The position numbers and the translations under genes were made by a program. 64,000 nt of DNA from Hydrogenispora ethanolica (GTDB lineage Bacteria > Bacillota > UBA4882 > UBA8346), in the NCBI RefSeq assembly GCF_004340685.1, contig NZ_SLUN01000007.1:106824-170823 (forward strand). The letters are read 5' to 3'. Shown piece after piece: positions 7,653 to 16,417 of this stretch. Within the stretch, counting starts at the first letter, position 1; each line of letters starts with the position of its first letter. The notes beneath the pieces were generated by a model. The model saw only the letters and a program-made list of their open reading frames with translations. It was not told the DNA's origin and did not search any database.

Positions 7653-9155
7653 ATGCATCAAACGCCATTGATCGAAATGACCGGGGTCAACAAATCGTTT
7701 CCCGGGGTGAAGGCGTTATCGGATATCTCACTCAATATTTATCCCGGACGGGTGCATGTCTTGCTGGGGGAGAACGGCGCCGGCAAGTCGACGCTGATCA
7801 AGATCATTTCCGGGGTCTATACCCGGGATAGCGGGAGCGTCAAACTGAACGGCCGGGAAGTGAACTTTCAGAATACCCGGGAGTCGCTGGCGGCCGGGGT
7901 CAGCGTCATCCACCAGGAATTGAGCGTCATTCCCGACCTGACGGTCGCGGAGAATATTTTTCTCGGCAAGGAACCGAAGATCGGCAATACCGGCTTCATC
8001 GACCGCAAAAAGATGGTGGAGGAGACCGGCAAGTTACTGGAATCGATGGGGGTCCGGATCAACCCCAGAGCAGTGATCCGCAAACTCAACAATGCCGACA
8101 AACAAATGGTGGAGATCGCCCGGGCGGTTTCGCAAAACAGCTCGCTGGTGATCATGGACGAACCGACCTCCTCGCTCTCGGAGCATGAGGTCGAAGCGTT
8201 GTTTCGCGTGATTGAAAAGCTGAAAAAAGAGAATGTGGCCATTATTTATATCTCACACCGCCTGAAAGAGATCGCCCGGATCGGCGATACCGTCACCATC
8301 CTGCGCGACGGCCAGGTGGTCCGGACGGTGGATCTGGCCGAAATTGACGAGAGCCATATGATTGCGCTGATGGTCGGCCGCGAAATCACGCAATTTTACT
8401 ATAAATCGCAAGTCCCGCCCGGCGACGAAGTGGTGCTGGAAGTGAAGCATTACACCCGGAAGGGCGCCTTTGACGATGTCTCTTTCGCGCTGCGGCGCGG
8501 CGAGATCCTGGGCGTGGCCGGCCTGATCGGCGCGGGCCGCACCGAGGTGATGCGGGCCATCTTCGGAGCTGACCCGGTGGACAGCGGCGAATGTCTCTTA
8601 TACGGCAAGCCGGTGCGGTTCACCGAGCCCCAGCAGGCGATCAAGGCCGGGATCGGCCTGATCCCCGAGGACCGGCGCAACCAGGGGTTGTTGTTGGCCA
8701 AAAGCGTCCGGGAGAATACCTCGCTCGCCAGCCTCTACGCCAATTCCCGCCAAGGTTTTCTGGATTTCAAGTGGGAGCGGGAGGTGGCGCTTCACTATAT
8801 CGAGGCGCTGCGCACCAAGACGCCGAGCGACAGCACCCTGACCCGCAGCCTCTCCGGGGGCAACCAGCAGAAAGTGGTCATCGCCAAATGGCTGGTGGCC
8901 CAGTCCAAGATCCTGATCATGGATGAGCCCACCCGGGGAATCGACGTCAATGCCAAGGCCGAGATTTACCTGCTGATGAAGCAGTTCGTGGAGGAAGGCG
9001 GCAGCATCATCATGGTTTCGTCGGAACTTCCGGAGGTGTTGGGGGTTTCGGACCGGATCATGGTGATGCGCGAGGGACGGGTCGCCGGTTTCATCCCCGG
9101 CCCGGGCGCCACCGAAAAAGACATCATGCAGCTGGCCAGCATCAGCGGCGGCTGA
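7653..9155 (+). CDS. Sugar ABC transporter ATPase with two ABC domains (RbsA type)
   Basis: 500 residues, the usual length for RbsA/MglA/XylG ATPases. The first domain has Walker A GENGAGKST and Walker B VIMDEPTSSL. The second has a degenerate Walker A (GLIGAGRTEV), signature LSGGNQQKV and Walker B LIMDEPTRGID. The degenerate second Walker A is normal for the family. The protein powers uptake through the permease encoded at 9252 using substrate captured by the binding protein at 6365. ATG 7653 follows TGAGGAGGAAG. The 376 bases separating it from the binding-protein gene hold two dispersed repeats and a long hairpin. Confidence 0.9.
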   Translation: MHQTPLIEMTGVNKSFPGVKALSDISLNIYPGRVHVLLGENGAGKSTLIKIISGVYTRDSGSVKLNGREVNFQNTRESLAAGVSVIHQELSVIPDLTVAENIFLGKEPKIGNTGFIDRKKMVEETGKLLESMGVRINPRAVIRKLNNADKQMVEIARAVSQNSSLVIMDEPTSSLSEHEVEALFRVIEKLKKENVAIIYISHRLKEIARIGDTVTILRDGQVVRTVDLAEIDESHMIALMVGREITQFYYKSQVPPGDEVVLEVKHYTRKGAFDDVSFALRRGEILGVAGLIGAGRTEVMRAIFGADPVDSGECLLYGKPVRFTEPQQAIKAGIGLIPEDRRNQGLLLAKSVRENTSLASLYANSRQGFLDFKWEREVALHYIEALRTKTPSDSTLTRSLSGGNQQKVVIAKWLVAQSKILIMDEPTRGIDVNAKAEIYLLMKQFVEEGGSIIMVSSELPEVLGVSDRIMVMREGRVAGFIPGPGATEKDIMQLASISGG

Positions 9156-9251
9156 AATATTCGCCCTTTGCCCGGGATCCGGCTCCATGGGAGTCCGGCG
9201 GGTCTCGCGGGATGAGCCAAGTTCGCGACCGAAACGGAGGAGGTTGTTTTG

Positions 9252-10214
9252 ATGAGTACGAACCCAGCCCAACAAATCGGCAGGTATGCCAAGGAAAACT
9301 CGATGGCGCTCTTTTTTGTGGCGCTGATCCTGATCGCAGCGGTCTTTGTGCCGCGTTTCATCGAACCCACCAACCTGGTGAACGTGATGATGCAGATCGC
9401 CATCAACGCGTTGCTCGCCACCGGGATGACGTTTGTGATCCTGACCGGCGGCATTGACCTTTCGGTGGGCTCCGTGGCCGCGCTGGCCGGGATCGTGGCC
9501 ACCGTGGCCATCAAGTATTTTCCGAATGCCGGCATCTTCACCGGACTGCTGGTGATCGCCGCCACCGCGCTGGTGGTGGGCGGAATCTGCGGCGGGATCA
9601 TGGCCTACAACATCGCCAAATTGAAGGTATCGCCCTTCATCGCCACGCTGGCGATGATGAGCGTGGCCCGGGGATTGGCCTATGTCTATACCGAGTCGCG
9701 GCCGGTCTTCGGCCTGCCGGACTCCTTTAGCTGGCTGGGGATCGGCTACATCGGCCCCATTCCGGTGATGGTGATCCTGATGGGGATCGTCCTGATCGCG
9801 GCGCATATCGTCCTGACCCGCACCTGTTTCGGCCGGTACGTCTTCGCGGTGGGCAGTAACGAAGAGGTTGCCAAGCTCAGCGGGATCAATATCGTCAAGA
9901 TCAAGTTCTATGTCTACACCATCGGCGCGGTCCTGGCCGCCTTGGGCGGCGCGGCGCTGGCCTCGCGGCTGCAGGCCGGGCAACCCAACGCCGCCCAGGG
10001 TTACGAGCTGAACGCCATCGCCGCGGTGGCGATGGGCGGCACCAGCATGTCGGGCGGCCGGGGCGGCATCATCCAGACCACCTTGGGCCTGGTGATCATC
10101 GGCGTCATCAATAACGCCCTGAGCCTGTTGGGCGTCTCCTCCTACTGGCAGACCATCACCATGGGCGTGATCATCCTGGTGGCGGTGATCTTCGACCAGA
10201 ATAAAGAGAACTAG
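9252..10214 (+). CDS. Sugar ABC transporter permease (RbsC type)
   Basis: 320 residues with 8-10 hydrophobic segments. It has the RbsC-family motifs TGMTFVILTGGIDLSVGSV near residue 60 and GYELNAIAAVAMGGTSMSGG in the last third, the latter being the ATPase-contact region. It forms the membrane channel with the RbsA-type ATPase. ATG 9252 is preferred over TTG 9249 because GGAGGAGG lies 8 bases upstream. It is the last gene of the sugar operon, and a strong terminator follows. Confidence 0.9.
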   Translation: MSTNPAQQIGRYAKENSMALFFVALILIAAVFVPRFIEPTNLVNVMMQIAINALLATGMTFVILTGGIDLSVGSVAALAGIVATVAIKYFPNAGIFTGLLVIAATALVVGGICGGIMAYNIAKLKVSPFIATLAMMSVARGLAYVYTESRPVFGLPDSFSWLGIGYIGPIPVMVILMGIVLIAAHIVLTRTCFGRYVFAVGSNEEVAKLSGINIVKIKFYVYTIGAVLAALGGAALASRLQAGQPNAAQGYELNAIAAVAMGGTSMSGGRGGIIQTTLGLVIIGVINNALSLLGVSSYWQTITMGVIILVAVIFDQNKEN

Positions 10215-10269
10215 CGGCGCGGACCCGGCCGGACTTCGGGCGACGGCCCGTGAGCGATTTTGCCATTGC

Positions 10270-10303
10270 AACCTGCGCATCGGAACGATGCGCAGGTTTT
10301 TTA
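10270..10303 (+). terminator. Terminator of the sugar operon
   Basis: AACCTGCGCATCG (10270-10282) pairs perfectly with CGATGCGCAGGTT (10286-10298). The loop is three bases and TTTT follows. Confidence 0.9.
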
Positions 10304-10554
10304 TTGGGAGCGCCTGGGACCCCGGGGTTTCGATTAGCCGCTCGGAAAAAAACGGCTGAGATCCCGGCTTTCCAGGAAAGGACGATTATGGTATGGTAGA
10401 CATAAGGTCAGGATGAATGGGCAGGAGGATATTTTGCAGCGAAGAATTCCAATAAAACCGGCCCGGTAGTCTGTTCGCTACTGCTCGTGATGCTTTGTTT
10501 CGTCCCGGGGGTTCGGCGGAAGAGGGGTGGGCGGTCACGGAGCAGGAATGGGAG

Positions 10555-10710
10555 ATGCGGATAGGAGTCAAGGATGCTTCCCATGTCCTGGTCCTCTTTT
10601 TTATCGTAATCATTCTTTCAAGTGCTTGTTTTCAGAACGAAGAAAAACCGTCCATCCAACTTAAATCCTGTGCCAAGGTCGGCCAGGGGGTTTGGCGGCA
10701 AACCCCCTAG
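10555..10710 (+). pseudogene. Short lipoprotein-like reading frame, probably a remnant
   Basis: A 51-codon frame from ATG 10555 encodes a short polar start, a hydrophobic stretch (VLVLFFIVIILSSAC) and a clear lipobox LSSAC, then only about 25 residues. Its 3' end runs into the palindrome at 10681-10713. A second signal-like stretch (SLLLVMLCF) is encoded in another frame at about 10463-10500. Together they suggest a decayed or interrupted lipoprotein gene rather than a working one. Confidence 0.3.
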
Positions 10711-10713
10711 GCC
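10681..10713. repeat. Long GC-rich palindrome
   Basis: GGCCAGGGGGTTTG (10681-10694) is followed by GCGG and then CAAACCCCCTAGGCC. The 14-bp stem has no T run. It lies at the end of the lipoprotein-like remnant and resembles a REP-type hairpin. Confidence 0.65.
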
Positions 10714-11274
10714 GGTACCCCCGCCGCAAGGGGCGAGTGCCCCCTTGACCCCCCATCCCGCTCCTCCGAGTCGCGGGTCCCTCATGGAAGGAATTGCCGT
10801 CCGTGGCGGCGTTGCTTGGGGATGCTTCGGGGGCGACGTCAGGTGATACGTCCGTGTATCGATTCCGCGCCTCCGGCGTCGTGCCGGGTTTGATGAGGCG
10901 AATATTGCGGGAATAGTGTCGTTTGAAGTTTTTTTGGAGAGTTGGTTGGTTTAGGTAATTGAGAAAGTTGAGAAAAAGCGTCTAAAAAAACTCATTGGCT
11001 GCCTTGAACCGGCCTGACTTTCCCTCGAACCAGGATGGTTCAAGCTGCGGCGTCCATGGACGGGCATCAGCCGCAAGCGAGATGGGTGAGTTCATTCCTT
11101 TTCCAGCGCTTAGGCCCCGGAGCCCGGTGGTTTCCCTTCCAGATTCGGGAAGGGCAAAGGGTTGCTTCCTTGATGTTTGGACTTGGACTCATACGTCAAC
11201 TCCGATTGTCTTTTGGCGAAAATCCTTAATTATTAAGCTTTTCACGTTATTTTGACACTGTGAAAGGTGAGCTA
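10714..11274. other. Gene-free stretch
   Basis: I see no supported gene here on either strand. The few frames lack ribosome-binding sites and recognisable motifs. It separates the GC-rich sugar operon from the AT-rich two-component module. Confidence 0.5.
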
Positions 11275-11306
11275 TTTAAATTCAGTTTAAATAATAGGTA
11301 TATATT
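11275..11306 (+). promoter_or_regulatory. Direct-repeat regulator box and -10 element upstream of the two-component operon
   Basis: TTTAAA-TTCAG-TTTAAA (11275-11291) has half-sites 11 bases apart, the typical geometry of OmpR/PhoB-family binding sites. Nine bases later comes a -10-like TATATT (11301-11306), so the box takes the place of a -35. The identical 17-mer with the same 9-base spacing recurs at 13151. Binding by the response regulator encoded at 11363 is inferred. Confidence 0.6.
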
Positions 11307-11362
11307 TTTGGTAACATTAGGTAGGACACTAGTCTCAAGACGTGCAAAAGTGAGGAATCACG

Positions 11363-12031
11363 ATGGGAAAGATTTTGATCGTAGATGATGACCCGCATAT
11401 TAGAGAATTGATAAAAGTATTTTTGAGCAATGAAGGCTTCGAGGTATATGAGGCTTCAGATGGTGTTGAAGCTCTATCAAAGCTTGAGACAGTAAAAGTG
11501 GATATGGCCATTCTTGATATCATGATGCCCAACATGGACGGATGGCAGTTGTGCCGCGAACTGCGCGAGAGTTATGACATTCCTTTGCTTATGGTAACGG
11601 CTAAAGGAGAAACAAGTCAAAAAATTAAAGGCTTCGAACTCGGAACCGACGATTACCTTGTTAAGCCTTTTGACCCTTTGGAATTGGTGGTTAGAGTAAA
11701 AGCATTATTGAAGCGATATCAAATTGTATCATCCCAGGTAGTTCAGATTGGAAAATTATCGATGAACCGCAAAACCTATGAAGTAACTGTTGGTAGCGAA
11801 AATTTAACCCTTCCCCTCAAGGAATTCGAGTTGCTATACAAATTAGCCAGCTATCCGGGGCGGACAATTTCGCGAGAGCAGTTGATCGAGGATATTTGGG
11901 GTTATGATTTTGAAGGAAATGAACGGACGCTGGACGTCCATATTAACCGGTTGCGCGAACGTTTTCCGGAAGAAAAGTGTGACTTTAAAATCAGGACGAT
12001 TCGGGGCCTCGGTTATCGTCTGGAGGTATAA
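11363..12031 (+). CDS. OmpR/PhoB-family response regulator
   Basis: 222 residues. The receiver domain (1-115) has the acidic pocket VDDD, phospho-acceptor Asp52 in AILDIMMPNMDG, Thr79 and Lys101 in LVKPF. The winged-helix DNA-binding domain (about 128-222) has the end motif RTIRGLGYRLEV. ATG 11363 follows GAGGA. The kinase gene starts three bases after its stop. Codon use and base composition are more AT-rich than the flanking operons, as in the following three genes. The upstream direct repeat probably marks its own binding site. Confidence 0.93.
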   Translation: MGKILIVDDDPHIRELIKVFLSNEGFEVYEASDGVEALSKLETVKVDMAILDIMMPNMDGWQLCRELRESYDIPLLMVTAKGETSQKIKGFELGTDDYLVKPFDPLELVVRVKALLKRYQIVSSQVVQIGKLSMNRKTYEVTVGSENLTLPLKEFELLYKLASYPGRTISREQLIEDIWGYDFEGNERTLDVHINRLRERFPEEKCDFKIRTIRGLGYRLEV

Positions 12032-12034
12032 ACC

Positions 12035-13078
12035 ATGGGCAAAGGAAAAAATTTGAAAGTTGTCTCCGGAGTCGTCCTGCTATTGGTAATATATGCAGGC
12101 TGCATTGCAGGGGCCTTTTTTCTAACTTCACATCTATTTACCGTTACAATAGAGAGCCTATCTCCTGTATTTATTCAGATCATTAACTCACTTCTCGGGC
12201 TATTTGGGGTGATCCTGCTTTTTGGCTTATTCCAGATGATACATCGGGCGCAAATCAAACAAGCCTTAGCCGCAATTACAGCGGCGCTTGAAAAAATTTC
12301 ACGAGGGGATTTTACAAGCCGCTTAGACTTAGGCTTTCATGTAAATAAAGGGTTCGAAGATCTGATTAACAACGTCAATAAGATGGCATTAGAATTAAAC
12401 CAGATGGAGAAGATGCGGCAAGATTTCATTTCTAACGTTTCGCATGAGATTCAGTCGCCATTGACCTCAATTAGGGGGTTTGCTAAGGCCTTACACAATA
12501 ACCAATTAAGTTCCGAGGATCGCCTGCGTTTTATAAGTATCATTGAAACCGAAAGCATACGGCTGTCGCAACTGAGTGACAACATGCTTAAACTGACTTC
12601 TCTCGAAGCGGAAAACAGCAAGATTACACCGGTCACTTATCGTTTGGATAAACAGCTAAAAAATATTATCCTGGCATGCGAACCCCAATGGACGCAGAAA
12701 AAAATAGAAATGGAAGGGTTCTTGGATCAGCTAGCGATAACAGCAGATGAAAGCCTGATGAGCCAGGTATGGATCAATCTCATCCATAATAGTATCAAAT
12801 TTACTCCCGAGAGTGGGACGATTCGAGTGGAGCTGCACCGGCAAGGCGAAAATGCTGTCTGCCGAATCTCCGATACCGGTATTGGCATGACTGAAGAAGA
12901 GCGGCTTCATATATTTGAGCGCTTCTACAAAGCAGATAAAGCCAGGGATCGCTCCCAACAGGGCAACGGATTGGGGCTTTCCATTGTTAAAAAAATCATT
13001 GATATGCACCAAGGTAATATTAATGTCGAGAGCATAGTAGGAGCAGGTACAACTTTTACCGTAATCCTGCCACTTTGA
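12035..13078 (+). CDS. Membrane sensor histidine kinase with two closely spaced TM helices
   Basis: 347 residues. Two N-terminal transmembrane helices (about 10-32 and 45-67) leave only about 12 residues outside, the layout of intramembrane-sensing kinases that detect envelope stress or antibiotics. A HAMP-like linker and a HisKA domain follow, with the H-box FISNVSHEIQSPL (His137), then a HATPase domain with N box (NLIHNSIKF), G1 (DTGIGM) and G2 (GNGLGLSIVK). It should phosphorylate the regulator encoded just upstream. The operon ends at a terminator 14 bases later. Signal unknown; the drug-exporter-like gene nearby fits an antibiotic or toxic compound. Confidence 0.92.
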   Translation: MGKGKNLKVVSGVVLLLVIYAGCIAGAFFLTSHLFTVTIESLSPVFIQIINSLLGLFGVILLFGLFQMIHRAQIKQALAAITAALEKISRGDFTSRLDLGFHVNKGFEDLINNVNKMALELNQMEKMRQDFISNVSHEIQSPLTSIRGFAKALHNNQLSSEDRLRFISIIETESIRLSQLSDNMLKLTSLEAENSKITPVTYRLDKQLKNIILACEPQWTQKKIEMEGFLDQLAITADESLMSQVWINLIHNSIKFTPESGTIRVELHRQGENAVCRISDTGIGMTEEERLHIFERFYKADKARDRSQQGNGLGLSIVKKIIDMHQGNINVESIVGAGTTFTVILPL

Positions 13079-13091
13079 TAAGACCAAAATT

Positions 13092-13136
13092 AAAAAGTAC
13101 AGTTTCGCGGAGGATTGGCGAGACTGTACTTTTTTA
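13092..13136 (+). terminator. Terminator of the two-component operon
   Basis: AAAAAGTACAGT (13092-13103) pairs with ACTGTACTTTTTT (13123-13135), forming a long stem with a T tail. Confidence 0.85.
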
Positions 13137-13150
13137 CTTTATGGCTTTCG

Positions 13151-13182
13151 TTTAAATTCAGTTTAAACGGGGATGTTATGAT
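13151..13182 (+). promoter_or_regulatory. Second copy of the direct-repeat regulator box with -10 element
   Basis: TTTAAATTCAGTTTAAA (13151-13167) is identical to the 17-mer at 11275-11291. It is again followed after exactly nine bases by a -10-like TATGAT (13177-13182). A transcript from here would read through two dispersed repeats into the flavoprotein gene at 13517, placing that gene under the two-component system. Confidence 0.6.
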
Positions 13183-13198
13183 TGCAACAACACAAGAT

Positions 13199-13461
13199 TT
13201 AAAAGCCATGTGATAAAGTCTTTCGAAACGGAGATCAGCATGCAAAAAGGTTTAAACGACTTTATCACTTGCTTCTCTGAGCTTTTGTGTCCACCCTGAC
13301 CTTCGGACAGGGTTTATCACAACGCTTTTAAAAGCCATGTGATAAAGTCTTTCGAATCGGCAATTGCCTTGCAAAAAGATATCAAACGACTTTATCACTT
13401 GCTTTTCTGAGCTTTTGTGAATACCCCGACCTTCGGACGGGGTTTATCACAACGCTTTTAA
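13199..13461 (-). repeat. Dispersed ~130-bp element, two tandem copies (locus B), reverse orientation
   Basis: Copies at 13199-13329 and 13330-13461. Read on the minus strand each has the TAAAAGCGTTGTGATAA start, the CCCTG/CAGGG hairpin, the TGATAAAGTCG arm and the GACTTTATCACATGGCTTTT arm. Their cores differ from each other. They form most of the leader of the flavoprotein gene at 13517. Confidence 0.9.
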
Positions 13462-13516
13462 ATCAATCAATACACAATTCACAGAACAAACCGTTGATAA
13501 GGAGGAAAGAGGAAAG

Positions 13517-14086
13517 ATGAAAATCATCGGAATTATCACAAGTCCGCGGAAAGAAGGCAATACCGCCTGGATAGTCAATAAAATACTCGAAGGTGCGAAA
13601 GAACGGGGCGCCGAAACTCAAGTCTGGTATTTCGGCGATCTGGATATCCAACCGTGCCGGGGTTGTTGGGGCTGCCACAAGGGCGATCGGGGTTGTGTTA
13701 TCAAAGACGACATGCAGAAACTTAATGATGCGATTGATCATGCCAATGCCATTGTTTTCGGCTCGCCGATTTACATGATGCAGATGAGTGCCCAGGCGAA
13801 GATATTCATTGACAGGATGTTTGCGCGATTCTCGCCGCGATACTCGCCGTATTTCAAAGCAGAAAACGCCGCGCAAAAAAAGCTGATCCTTGCGTTTAAT
13901 CAGGGTAATCCTGATTCCGGCCTGTTCCAGTCGTATATTGATTATACGAAACACATGTTTGAGTTGCTGGAATTTGAGGTTAAAGAGGTACCTGTCGTCA
14001 CCGGTATGCGCAATGGACCGGCGCATGAGAGAGAAGATCTGCGCACTCTCCTGAAGGATATCGGTTCATCGCTGGTTGGGGAATGA
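13517..14086 (+). CDS. NADPH-dependent FMN reductase / iron-sulfur flavoprotein
   Basis: 189 residues with a flavodoxin-like fold: the phosphate-binding loop SPRKEGNTAWIV at residues 9-20 and the FMN motif GSPIYMMQMSAQAK near 85-100. A Cys cluster CRGCWGCHKGDRGC (about 52-65) is typical of archaeal-type iron-sulfur flavoproteins, which pass electrons from ferredoxin, and of related quinone or aromatic reductases. ATG 13517 follows AAGGAGGAAAGAGG. Its only likely promoter is the regulator box at 13151, so it may be induced by the two-component system, with the MFS pump next. Detoxification by reduction is an inference. Confidence 0.82.
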   Translation: MKIIGIITSPRKEGNTAWIVNKILEGAKERGAETQVWYFGDLDIQPCRGCWGCHKGDRGCVIKDDMQKLNDAIDHANAIVFGSPIYMMQMSAQAKIFIDRMFARFSPRYSPYFKAENAAQKKLILAFNQGNPDSGLFQSYIDYTKHMFELLEFEVKEVPVVTGMRNGPAHEREDLRTLLKDIGSSLVGE

Positions 14087-14254
14087 TTCCCGGAATCATG
14101 AGGATATTGCAATTGCGGATAAGCAGGGGTATCCTTTGGTTTGCTGTGATGTGCGAAATATCTGGTGTTGAGTTCCCATGGTTGCCGGAACATGGAGGTT
14201 AAAGCATGTCACAAATTATAATAAAATTCCAAAAATCAAGCGGAGGATGGCACA

Positions 14255-15691
14255 ATGATGCAGGGAGAAAATATGAACAGTAAACGCCGTACATTTACCT
14301 TAGTCATACTTCTATTCGCGTCTTTTATGGATATATTGGATACCATGATCATCAACATTGCCATACCCTCCATTCAAAGCGGTTTACAGGCCAGTTCATC
14401 GGCTGTTGAGTGGACGGCAAATGTGTATATCCTCAGAATGGCACTGATTATCATTACCGGCGGGCGACTTGGGGATATTTTAGGTCGAAAAAAAATGTTC
14501 ATGCTAGGCATAGCAGGGTTTACGATTGCCTCCGCTTTTTCTGGTTGGGCCGCCACCATCAATGAGCTGATTTTTTCCAGAGCAATCCAGGGAATCATGG
14601 CCGCGATGATGATTCCACAGGTGCTTTCTTATATCCAAGTTTTATTTGCACCGAAAGAACGTGCCGGGGCGCTTGGCGCCTACAGCGGAATCAGCGGATT
14701 TGCAACCGTTGCCGGGCCAATATTGGGTGCATTCCTAATCAAGATTAATCTTTTCCAACTAGGTTGGCGTACATTATTCCTCATTAATATTCCGATCGGA
14801 GTTTTCATTTTTATAGCCGCTGCGCTCGTGCTCCGGGAATCAAAATCTATAAACCCATTACGTGTAGATATACCGGGTACGCTAATGGCGATGGCTTCGC
14901 TTATCATGCTGCTGTATCCGCTGATACAAGGAAATAGCTTGGGTTGGCCTGTTTGGACATATATTTCAATGGTAGCTGCGGTCATCGTTGGTTTCCTGTT
15001 TATTGTCTATGAGAAGCATCGCACAAAACAAAATCAATCTCCTTTAATCGCACTGAACCTTTTCCGATTTAAGAGCTTTATTGGAGGAGTATCGGTATTT
15101 TCCTTATTTATGATTGCCATGAGCGGCTATTTTCTCGTCTTTACATTTTACTTGCAGATGGGATTACATTTTACGCCTTTGCACGCGGCCATGACCGCAT
15201 TACCATTTTCGTTAATGGTTCCTGTGACGGCAGCGTTTTCAGTAATGAAACTGGCACCTGAAATTGGTCGTAAGATAGTAGTATTAGGGTTGATCCTATG
15301 TGCAATTGGGCTTGCAGGCGTAGAATTAGTGATGCACGAAGCGGGTACATCCCTGAGCAATTGGCAGCTGCTTCCCATACTTCTTATCGCTGGTGCGGGC
15401 ATGGGCATGGTTGTAGCGCCTCTTACTGATTTTAGTATTTCACAAGTTCCGCAACAGGATGCGGGTTCGGCTTCTGGTATTTTGAACATGATGCAGCAAG
15501 TTGGCAGCAGTATCGGTATTGCTATTCTCGGTACGATTTTTTTCAATTCTATTGGAAGTTCATTTGAAATCAGCGGATTTGCTGTGGGCGTGAGATATGC
15601 CATTTGGTCTGCTGTCGGTATTTTGATCTTAACTATATCATTTGTTTTCTTACTCCCCAAAAAGATACACCAACATACTGACAGCCTGTAA
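14255..15691 (+). CDS. MFS drug:H+ antiporter, DHA2 (14-TM) type
   Basis: 478 residues, very hydrophobic, about 14 transmembrane helices. It has the DHA2 motif LDTMIINIAIPSI in helix 1 and motif A GGRLGDILGRKK in the loop between helices 2 and 3. This is the EmrB/QacA class of multidrug exporters, acting in the inner membrane. Two starts are possible: ATG 14255 (GGAGG at 14242) and ATG 14273 (GGGAG at 14263). It lies 168 bases after the flavoprotein gene on the same strand and shares its AT-rich composition. With the intramembrane kinase upstream this forms a plausible stress-sensing and export module; substrate unknown. Confidence 0.9.
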   Translation: MMQGENMNSKRRTFTLVILLFASFMDILDTMIINIAIPSIQSGLQASSSAVEWTANVYILRMALIIITGGRLGDILGRKKMFMLGIAGFTIASAFSGWAATINELIFSRAIQGIMAAMMIPQVLSYIQVLFAPKERAGALGAYSGISGFATVAGPILGAFLIKINLFQLGWRTLFLINIPIGVFIFIAAALVLRESKSINPLRVDIPGTLMAMASLIMLLYPLIQGNSLGWPVWTYISMVAAVIVGFLFIVYEKHRTKQNQSPLIALNLFRFKSFIGGVSVFSLFMIAMSGYFLVFTFYLQMGLHFTPLHAAMTALPFSLMVPVTAAFSVMKLAPEIGRKIVVLGLILCAIGLAGVELVMHEAGTSLSNWQLLPILLIAGAGMGMVVAPLTDFSISQVPQQDAGSASGILNMMQQVGSSIGIAILGTIFFNSIGSSFEISGFAVGVRYAIWSAVGILILTISFVFLLPKKIHQHTDSL

Positions 15692-15744
15692 AAATGGGAT
15701 AGAAGATTCACGATCATGAATAAGTTGGAGTTAAAGGGATGACG

Positions 15745-16130
15745 TTCATGGAAGCTTCCCGGAACCTCGGGGATGCTTCCCGAAGATCTGTCGATGCTTC
15801 CCGAAGGATTGGTCCTCTTTCCCGAAGGATTGGTCCTGCATCCCCGAGCCTTGGTCCTTTATCCCGGAACCCCCGGGATGGTTCCCGAAGGCTCCGGGAT
15901 GCTAGGATGAACCTTCGGGAAGAAAGGATCAGAAGATCCTATGAAAGGATCAGGGGATCCCTTACAAGGATGAAGACCATCCCTTACACGGATCGAGGCA
16001 TACCTTACAAGGATCGAAGGATCCTATGAAAGGATCGCGGCATACCTTACAAGGATGGCTTTCATCCTAACAAGGACGAAGAATATCCTAGTTGGACGGA
16101 AGACCATACCTGACATGAGAAGGAATCAAC
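15745..16130. repeat. Word array of GGATY/RATCC and TTCCCGAAG words
   Basis: The left part repeats TTCCCGAAGGATTGGTCC-like units of about 18 bases. The right part repeats AAGGATCGAAGGATCC and CTTACAAGGATC units. GGATCC-type palindromes let many pairs of units form stems. One 96-codon frame crosses the array, but its product is only Arg/Ser/Asp-rich repeats, so I treat it as non-coding. Confidence 0.7.
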
Positions 16131-16369
16131 TGATATATTAGGAGAGCCGGGATGGTCCCCGGGTACGATGGGATGCCGGATGAAACGGCCGGGGAGCGGG
16201 ATGGAAGCCCCAACCTGACAAGAGGTGAACCGAGCGCCAGCGAGCTTCATTGTCGGGCGGCGGACCGGACCGGTGGTGGAATGCAGGGAACGTTTCTCGG
16301 GAATCGATCGGGTCGGCGCTCCGTCGTTGATGTGCCGGACCCGGTCGGGGCTGGTTCCCGAAAAAAACG
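16131..16369. other. Gene-free stretch before the LacI promoter
   Basis: No supported gene. Overlapping frames on both strands lack ribosome-binding sites and motifs. Confidence 0.45.
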
Positions 16370-16398
16370 TTGGCAATTCCCCGGCGATCTGCTATACT
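16370..16398 (+). promoter_or_regulatory. Promoter of the LacI-family regulator gene
   Basis: TTGGCA (16370-16375), a 17-base spacer and TATACT (16393-16398). A palindromic operator candidate lies just downstream. Confidence 0.65.
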
Positions 16399-16417
16399 GA
16401 AATTAATCATTCCGCAC

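Noticed and set aside
8598..10280. 560-codon open frame on the minus strand
   Set aside because: It lies opposite the RbsA- and RbsC-type genes, whose motifs are unambiguous. The product is His/Asp/Gly/Arg-rich, as expected of an antisense frame in GC-rich coding DNA.
15739..16029. Arg/Ser-rich 96-residue protein
   Set aside because: The frame is produced by the word array; no ribosome-binding site of quality and no non-repeat part.
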